In this document: piece after piece, positions 58,764-64,000 of the stretch
How the letters are laid out: every line of letters starts with the position of its first letter
Numbering within the stretch: position 1 is the stretch's first letter
From: DATBLE01 sp963764565
GTDB taxonomy: Bacteria; Actinomycetota; Thermoleophilia; Gaiellales; Gaiellaceae
Reading direction: 5' to 3'
Assembly: GCA_963764565.1 (NCBI GenBank)
Contig: CAVXTD010000013.1
Span: 1-64,000, forward strand
DNA length: 64,000 nt
Translations under genes and position numbers: made by a program
The notes under the pieces: model-generated
Told to the model about the DNA's origin: nothing
Database searches by the model: none
Seen by the model: only the letters and a program-made list of their open reading frames with translations

Positions 58764-59628
58764 ATGCGATTGAGAATCAGTTTCATTCTCATCGTCGCGG
58801 TCGTCGTCGCGACGGTCACCGCGGCCTTCGTCGCGGGCACGAGCGAGAGCGCGGCACCCGGACGGCCGGGTCACGGTCGTCGCCGCCTTCTATCCCCTCG
58901 CCTACGCCGCAGAGCAGCTGGGCGGGGACCGCGTCGACGTCACGAACCTCACGCCCGCGGGTGCGGAGCCCCACGATCTGGAGCTCTCGCCGGATGACGT
59001 CGCGAAGGTCAAGGCGGCGAAGCTCGTCCTGCTCCTCGGCCACGGCTTCCAGCCTCAGCTCGAGCGAGCGGCCGGAACCGGACAGCGAGTGCTGACCCTG
59101 CTGGACACGCCCGGCCTCGAGCGCTCGGGCAACGACCCGCATGTCTGGCTCGACCCGCTGCGCTACGTGCTGCTCGTGCGGGCGATCGGAAGAGCCCTGG
59201 ACGCCGGGCCGGCGACCACGCGCCTCGTCGCCCGTCTCCACGCCCTCGACCGCGAGTACCGCGCGGGTCTGGCCCACTGCGCCCGGCACGAGATCGTCTC
59301 GAACCACGCCGCGTTTGCCTACCTGGCCGGCCGCTACGGCCTGACGCAGGTCTCGGTCGAGGGGCTCAGCCCCGACGCCGAGCCCGCTCCGCGCGATCTC
59401 GCCCGCGTCGCCGGCCTCGTACGCGCGCACGGAGTGACGACGGTATTCACAGAGACGCTCGTGTCGGCAAAGGTCGCCGAGACGGTCGCGCGCGAGACCG
59501 GTGCGCGAACCGCCGTTCTCGACCCGCTCGAGGGATTGACCCCGAAGGAGGTGGCGCAGGGCGCCGACTATTTCTCGGTCATGCGCGCCAACCTCGCTCG
59601 GTTACGGGTGGGCCTCGGGTGCCGCTAG
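58764..59628 (+). CDS. znuA: Zinc ABC transporter substrate-binding protein, frameshifted
   Basis: About 287 residues with a frame change near 58,865. Signal peptide RLRISFILIVAVVVATVTAA. Cluster A-I binding-protein features: VVAAFYPLAYAAEQLGGDRV, LTPAGAEPHDLELSPDDVAK (first metal His), NDPHVWLDPLRYVLLV (second His), IVSNHAAFAYLAGRYGL (third His) and VFTETLVSAKVAETVARETG. The His-rich loop of some ZnuA proteins is absent. Zinc is inferred from the regulator and operator; Mn is the alternative. It overlaps the ATPase gene by ten bases. Confidence 0.85.
58771..58791. promoter_or_regulatory. Zur/Fur-type operator overlapping the znuA start
   Basis: TGAGAAT (58771-58777) and ATTCTCA (58785-58791) are perfect arms with a seven-base spacer, a layout typical of Zur boxes. 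It begins seven bases after the first base of the znuA ATG and 18 bases upstream of the first base of the regulator ATG, so one site could block both transcripts. Confidence 0.75.
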
Positions 59629-60338
59629 CGGTCGAGCTGAGTGACGTTTCCTTCGGCTACCTGCCCAGGCGGCCGGTGCTCGACGATGTCAACCTCGAGA
59701 TCCCCGAGGGGCAGTTCGTCGCGATCGCCGGCCCCAACGGCGGCGGCAAGACGACGCTCCTCCGCCTGATCGTCGGGCTCAGCCGCCCGCAGCGTGGCAC
59801 GGTGCGCGTCTTCGGCACTCCCGTCGGCGAGGCCGCTCGGCGCGGGCTCGTCGGCTACCTCGCACAGCGCACGACACTCGGGATCGAGGCTCCGATCACC
59901 GTCCGCGAGGTCGTCTCGGCCGGCCGCGCCACCCGCGGCCGCCTGCTCGGCCCGCTGCGCTCCGGCGACCGTAGCGTGGTCGACGCCTCGATCGAGCGCG
60001 TCGGGCTCGTCCTTCAGGCCGACGCGCCGCTCGCCACCCTCTCGGGAGGTCAGCAGCAGCGTGCGTTCATCGCGAAGGCCCTCGCCGGCGAGCCCCGGCT
60101 CCTGATTCTCGACGAGCCGACCGCAGGCGTCGACACCGACGCCCAGGAGGCGCTCGCAGCGCTCCTCGCCAGGCTTCACCTGGAGCTCGGGGTGACCGTG
60201 CTGTACGTCTCGCACGAGTTCGGAGCGATCGAGCACGTCGCCGAGCGGCTGCTGCTCGTACGCGGCGGGATCGCCTTCGACGGCCCCCCGGCCGAGCTGC
60301 CCGAGCTCTGGCACGACCCCTCCCACTCCCATGCTTAG
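59619..60338 (+). CDS. znuC: Zinc ABC transporter ATPase
   Basis: 239 residues, intact. ABC motifs: FVAIAGPNGGGKTTLLRLIV (Walker A), YLAQRTTLGIEAPITVREVV (Q loop), ATLSGGQQQRAFIAKALAGE (signature), RLLILDEPTAGVDTDAQEAL (Walker B) and LYVSHEFGAIEHVAERLLLV (switch His). GTG at 59619 overlaps znuA. The end overlaps znuB by eight bases. Confidence 0.93.
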   Translation: MPLAVELSDVSFGYLPRRPVLDDVNLEIPEGQFVAIAGPNGGGKTTLLRLIVGLSRPQRGTVRVFGTPVGEAARRGLVGYLAQRTTLGIEAPITVREVVSAGRATRGRLLGPLRSGDRSVVDASIERVGLVLQADAPLATLSGGQQQRAFIAKALAGEPRLLILDEPTAGVDTDAQEALAALLARLHLELGVTVLYVSHEFGAIEHVAERLLLVRGGIAFDGPPAELPELWHDPSHSHA

Positions 60339-61131
60339 CCACGAGTTCATGCGGCTGGCCTTCGGCGCCGGCGCGGTCGTCGGGGTGCTGGCTCCCGCCG
60401 TCGGCTTCTTCCTCGTCCAGCGGCGGATGAGCCTGATCGGAGACGGGATCGGGCACGTCGCCTTCGGCGGCGTCGCCGTCGGCTACCTGCTCGGGATCTC
60501 CCCGGTCGCAACGGCGCTGGTCGCGTCGGTCGCCGGCGCGGTCGCCGTCGAGTGGCTGCGTGCAAACCGGCGGACGGCCGGCGACCAGGCGCTCGCCCTC
60601 CTCTTCTACACCGGCATCGCCGCCGGGGTCGTGATCGTTTCCGCGGCCGGCGCGCTGAACGCGAACCTGTTCGCGTTCCTGTTCGGCTCGATCCTCACCG
60701 TCACTCGCGGCGACCTCACCCTCGTCGCCGTCCTCGGAACCGCCGGGCTCGCCGTGATCGCGCTCCTCTACCGCGCGCTCGTCGCGGTCGCGCTCGACGA
60801 GGAGGGGGCGCGCGTGTCGGGGATGCCCGTCGGAACGCTCAACGTGATCGTCGCCGGCCTGGCGGGCGTGACGATCGCGCTCTCGATGCGCATCGTCGGG
60901 ATCCTCCTGATCGCCGCGCTGATGGTGCTGCCGGTGACCGCAGCCGGCCGCCTGGCCCGCAGCGTCGCCTCGACGTTCGTGCTCGCGATGGGGATCGGCC
61001 TCGCCTGCGTCTTCGTCGGCCTGACAGTCTCGTACTACGCGGATCTCGCCCCCGGCGGAGCGATCGTCCTCGTCGCCGCGGCGTCGTTCGTGGTCGCCGC
61101 CTTCGTCGCGCGGCTGCGGCCGCTCTCCTGA
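60331..61131 (+). CDS. znuB: Zinc ABC transporter permease
   Basis: 266 residues, intact, with eight or nine helices: AGAVVGVLAPAVGFFLVQRR, MSLIGDGIGHVAFGGVAVGY (conserved G-DxxxHV), NLFAFLFGSILTVTRGDLTL, ALDEEGARVSGMPVGTLNVI (the coupling D-EGARxxG segment) and IVGILLIAALMVLPVTAAGR. ABC-3 family permease that pairs with znuC. Zinc is inferred from the Zur context. Confidence 0.92.
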   Translation: MLSHEFMRLAFGAGAVVGVLAPAVGFFLVQRRMSLIGDGIGHVAFGGVAVGYLLGISPVATALVASVAGAVAVEWLRANRRTAGDQALALLFYTGIAAGVVIVSAAGALNANLFAFLFGSILTVTRGDLTLVAVLGTAGLAVIALLYRALVAVALDEEGARVSGMPVGTLNVIVAGLAGVTIALSMRIVGILLIAALMVLPVTAAGRLARSVASTFVLAMGIGLACVFVGLTVSYYADLAPGGAIVLVAAASFVVAAFVARLRPLS

Positions 61132-61155
61132 GGTTTCTCACTTCCAGTCGATCCC

Positions 61156-61209
61156 ATAAATCTTCTGTAATTTGAAGATTAGGAGATTTATCGATAGGAT
61201 CGCGCGTCC
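61156..61209 (+). promoter_or_regulatory. Nested inverted repeats and promoter before the ArsR gene
   Basis: An outer pair ATAAATCT (61156-61163) and AGATTTAT (61184-61191) encloses an inner pair AATCTTC (61159-61165) and GAAGATT (61174-61180). A TAGGAT hexamer (61195-61200) lies nine bases before the GTG of the ArsR-type gene. This AT-rich, symmetric block fits an autoregulatory operator covering the promoter. Confidence 0.7.
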
Positions 61210-61545
61210 GTGCCTTCCGAGTCCCTGCCGGTCTACGAGGCAAAAGCAAGCCTGTTCCGGGTGCTGGGCCACCCGGCACGCGTCCGGATTCTCGAGCTGT
61301 TGCGAGACGGCGAGCGCTCCGTCGGCTCCTTGCAAACCGAGCTCGGACTCGACTCCGGCGGCACGTCACAGCACCTTGCCGCCCTCAGGCGGATCGGGCT
61401 CGTCGTCTCCCGCCGGGAAGGGACGAGCGTCTACTACGGCGCGTCCGACCCTCAGGTCTTTGCCCTGCTGGAGGCCGGCCGCGCAATCATCACACGCCGT
61501 CTGGCCGGCGAGCAGTCGCTGTTGAAAGAGCTCGAGGCCGAGTGA
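61210..61545 (+). CDS. ArsR-family winged-helix regulator
   Basis: 111 residues, intact. ArsR fold: ASLFRVLGHPARVRILELLR, SVGSLQTELGLDSGGTSQHL, AALRRIGLVVSRREGTSVYY and the C-terminal dimer helix. No Cys occurs in the recognition helix or anywhere else, so it is not a classical arsenite/cadmium sensor; the ligand is unknown. Start GTG at 61210. It overlaps the HyfB-like gene by four bases (GTGA), so it is probably the regulator of that membrane complex. Confidence 0.88.
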   Translation: MPSESLPVYEAKASLFRVLGHPARVRILELLRDGERSVGSLQTELGLDSGGTSQHLAALRRIGLVVSRREGTSVYYGASDPQVFALLEAGRAIITRRLAGEQSLLKELEAE

Positions 61546-63486
61546 TCGGCGGGGTACTGGTCGCCGGCCTCGGCGTGATCGCGCTCGGGGCGGTCCTCGC
61601 TTCCGCGCGCAGCACATTCCGTACCGGGATCGTCCTTCAGGCCGGCGGCGCGGCAGTGCTCGCGCTCGCCGGTTTCTGGGCGCTCGCAGCCGGGGCGAAC
61701 GCCGGTGCTTCCTTCACCGGTGCCTTCGAGCCGCGATTCGGCCTCGATCCCCTGTCGGGCTTCTTCCTCGGCACCCTCGGCGCGACCGCAGCGCCGTCGC
61801 TCCTCTTCGCCTCCCGTTACCTCGAGCCCACCGTGCGCGGCCGGGCGACCGCCGTCCTGACCGGCGCGTTCACGCTCACCCTTGCCGGCGTCCTCTGCGC
61901 CCGGGACCCCCTCACCTTCCTCGCAGGATGGGAGCTGATGACGCTGCTGCCCGCGGCGGTGATCCTGGTCGGGCGCAGTGACGCCACCGCGCGCCGAGCC
62001 GTCTTCGTCTACGTCGCCGTCACCCACCTGGGCGGAGCGGGAACCTGGGTCGCCGTCCTCCTGGCCGCCCATGCCGGTGCCATCGACGGCGCGGGCGCGG
62101 TCTCCCGGGGCTCGGGCATCCAGGTGGCGATCGCGCTCACGGCGATCGTCGGGATGGGCACCAAGGCAGGGGTGATGCCCTTCCACTCCTGGTTGCCCCG
62201 CGCGCACCCGATCGCGCCCGCACACGTGTCCGCCCTGATGAGCGGGGTGATGATCAAGGTCGCCGTCTACGGGCTCGTGCGGGTGCTCGTCGACTGGCTC
62301 GGCGTGCTGCCCCTGTGGCTCGGAGTCGCTCGTGCTTGCGCTCGGTGCCCTGTCCGCGGTCGGCGGCGTGACGTACGCGCTCTTCCAGCACGACCTCAAG
62401 AGGCTGCTCGCGCTGCACTCGATCGAGAACATCGGGATCATCACGCTCGGCCTCGGAGCGTGCCTCCTCCTGCGCGCGCGGGGCGCCGACGGCTGGGCCG
62501 CCTTCGCGCTCGCCGCCGCGCTGCTGCACACCCTGAACCATGCGCTCTTCAAGGCGCTCCTCTTCCTCGGCGCCGGAGCGTTCGAGCGGGCGGTCGGCTC
62601 GCTCGAGCTCGACCGGCTCGGCGGTCTCCTGCGGCGAATGCCGTGGACGGCGGGCGCGTTCCTCGTCGGCGCGATGGCGATCGCGGGCTTGCCGCCCCTG
62701 AATGGATTCGCGTCAGAGTGGTTGACCCTCCAGTCGCTGCTGCACGTCTCGGCCTACGGTGGAGTCGCCGACGGGCTCGCCGGAGGCCTCGCGCTGGCGG
62801 CGCTCGCGGCCACGGCGGCGCTGGCGGTGTTCTGCTTCGTCAAGGTGATCGGGCTCGTCCTGCTCGGCCCGCCACGCCGGGAGGCGGTCGCGAACGCCGT
62901 CGAAGCGCCGGTGCCGATGCGGCTCGCCGTCTGCCTGCTCGCCGCCGCCTGCGTCGTGCTGGGTGTTGCGCCGGGCCTCCTGTTCGGCTCCCTGACGGGC
63001 CTCGCGCCGTGGGCGGCGAGCAGTCCGACGCACGTGGGCCTGTCCCTACCCGGAACCGGGTCGCTCCCGACGGGCGGTCTCGCGATCGCACTGGCCGGGA
63101 TCGCCGGCCTCCTGCTCGTCCTCCGCGGCCGTCGCGCCGCCGCGCCTGCGCCGGCGTGGGCGTGCGGGCAGCTCGTCGAGCCGCGCCTGAACTGGACGAG
63201 CGCCGGCTTCACGAAGCCGCTGCGGCTCGTGCTGGAGGCGGTGCTGCGCCCGGAGCGGGAGATCGAGGTCCGCAAAGAGGGCGGAGTTCTTCAGGAGATC
63301 TCCTACCGGGGTCACGTCCCCCATCTGTTCGACGAGCGTCTGTACGGGCCTGTGAACCGGCTCGCGCTGACGGCGGCGGCGCGAGCCCGGCGGATACAGA
63401 GTGGCCGGCTGGGAACGTACGTCGCGTACCTGATCGGGCTCGTCGTCATCCTGCTCGCCGCAGCGAAGGTCGGGCTGATCGGATGA
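61542..63486 (+). CDS. HyfB/NuoL-like proton-pumping membrane subunit, frameshifted
   Basis: About 648 residues, with 14 or more helices and a frame change near 62,323. GTG at 61542 opens VLVAGLGVIALGAVLASARS; then PLTFLAGWELMTLLPAAVIL, VFVYVAVTHLGGAGTWVAVL, IVGMGTKAGVMPFHSWLPRA, HPIAPAHVSALMSGVMIKVA (the proton-channel helix with Lys), LHSIENIGIITLGLGA, LHTLNHALFKALLFLGAGAF. Part after 63,150 has an extra domain (WACGQLVEPRLNWTSAGFTK) as in HyfB/HycC of group 4 hydrogenases. It pumps ions in a complex-I-like machine. Confidence 0.83.
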
Positions 63487-64000
63487 GCGCGTCGACCGCC
63501 GCCGCGGGTGCCGTGCAGCTCGTCGGAGGCGTCGCCCTTGCACCCCTCCTGCCGGGGCTCGTGCAGCACTGGAAGGCGCGCCTCCAGGGACGCCGGGGGC
63601 CGACACCGCTTCAGCCCTACCGCGAGCTTCGCCGCCTGTGGGGCAAGAGCGCGGTCGACGTCGAAGGAACGACGGTCGTCTACCGCGTTGCTCCGGCCCT
63701 GGTCGGGGCGGCGCTGGCGACGGCGATCCTGCTCGTGCCGGTCGCGTCCCACGCGCCCCGCTTCGGAGTCGGGCGGGACGTGCTCGCGCTCGCCGGGGTG
63801 CTCACCCTCGCCCGGTTTGCCGTGGCCGCAGCCTCGTGGGACACGGCCAGCGGCTTCTCCCTGATGGGCGCGAGCCGCGACCTGACCATCTCGGTCTTCG
63901 TCGACGTCACGCTCGTGCTGGCGCTCGCCCTGGCCGCACTCCAGTCCGGCACGACGAACCTGCTGGGAATGGTCGCGGGAACGGCCGGCACCGACGTGTG
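63483..64000 (+). CDS. HyfC/NuoH-like membrane subunit (partial, runs off the window)
   Basis: The first 172 residues. ATG at 63483 overlaps the HyfB-like stop. Text: LVGGVALAPLLPGLVQHWKA, RLQGRRGPTPLQPYRELRRL, VAPALVGAALATAILLVPVA, LARFAVAAASWDTASGFSLM, GASRDLTISVFVDVTLVLAL. The ARLQGRRGP and DTASGFSLMGASR segments are the HycD/HyfC counterpart of NuoH. It is the quinone-site-side membrane subunit in complex I and its hydrogenase cousins. The rest of the operon would show whether a NiFe hydrogenase large subunit is present. Confidence 0.85.
   Translation, partial: MSASTAAAGAVQLVGGVALAPLLPGLVQHWKARLQGRRGPTPLQPYRELRRLWGKSAVDVEGTTVVYRVAPALVGAALATAILLVPVASHAPRFGVGRDVLALAGVLTLARFAVAAASWDTASGFSLMGASRDLTISVFVDVTLVLALALAALQSGTTNLLGMVAGTAGTDV

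Overview
This is a high-GC actinobacterial chromosome segment. The GC-rich codon use, the frequent GTG/TTG starts, the Grx-BolA pair, the CtaG family and the style of the purine and transsulfuration genes suggest a soil or water member of Thermoleophilia (Gaiellales/Solirubrobacterales-like). That placement is inference from gene content only. Many otherwise conserved genes are broken by single-base insertions or deletions that leave all family motifs readable in shifting frames. This looks like uncorrected sequencing or assembly error rather than decay, and such genes are annotated here as one locus.

Layout. 0-7.2 kb: a minus-strand accessory block with a PIN-toxin remnant, a glyoxalase, an HTH + DUF6036 nucleotidyltransferase pair, a RecB-like nuclease/DEDD/SF1-helicase fusion, a restriction-endonuclease-like protein lacking its core, and a coiled-coil protein with a PD-(D/E)XK-like core. 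7.4-9.8 kb: an ARPP-1 remnant, glycerol kinase, and a Phd/VapC-type toxin-antitoxin pair. 9.9-27.2 kb: a periplasmic redox island with single-domain, degenerate and tandem cupredoxins, a TolB-like propeller, three PQQ-type beta-propeller dehydrogenase homologues, a six-gene set in the order of the methylotroph mxaRSACKL genes, and a CopC-CopD fusion. 27.3-29.5 kb: CBS-domain protein, GNAT-SnoaL fusion and EamA transporter. 29.5-36.9 kb: purine genes purL-purF and purM-purN-purH with ctaG divergent between them. 37-42.5 kb: two DHA2 exporters with a small protein between them, a divergent MarR regulator with a strong operator, a serine/threonine dehydratase-like enzyme and a proline-iminopeptidase-like hydrolase. 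42.5-47.8 kb: cystathionine beta-synthase, a GST, two YcaQ-like proteins and a cystathionine gamma-lyase/synthase, together making a reverse-transsulfuration cluster. 47.9-58.2 kb: a secreted protein, MBL hydrolase, MFS transporter, Grx-BolA, a glycan operon (SDR, debranching enzyme, GT4), a CDF transporter, and a DenD-like dehydrogenase with an SDR. 58.2-64 kb: tRNA-Val, a Zur-like regulator divergent from znuACB, then an ArsR regulator leading into the first two genes (HyfB-like, HyfC-like) of a complex-I-related membrane module that runs off the window.

The most interesting system is the 13.9-25.0 kb unit. A quinoprotein dehydrogenase keeps an Asp-x-Asp signature typical of lanthanide-dependent enzymes. 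It is followed by a tandem cupredoxin, MoxR, DUF58, an MxaA-like protein, VWA, an MxaK-like protein, VWA, and a second quinoprotein fused to a carboxypeptidase-regulatory-like tail. I see no c-type haem motif there, so copper proteins rather than cytochrome cL may take the electrons. A second general observation is that many first genes have a TAnnnT hexamer 6-10 nt before an ATG/GTG start, which suggests widespread leaderless transcripts.
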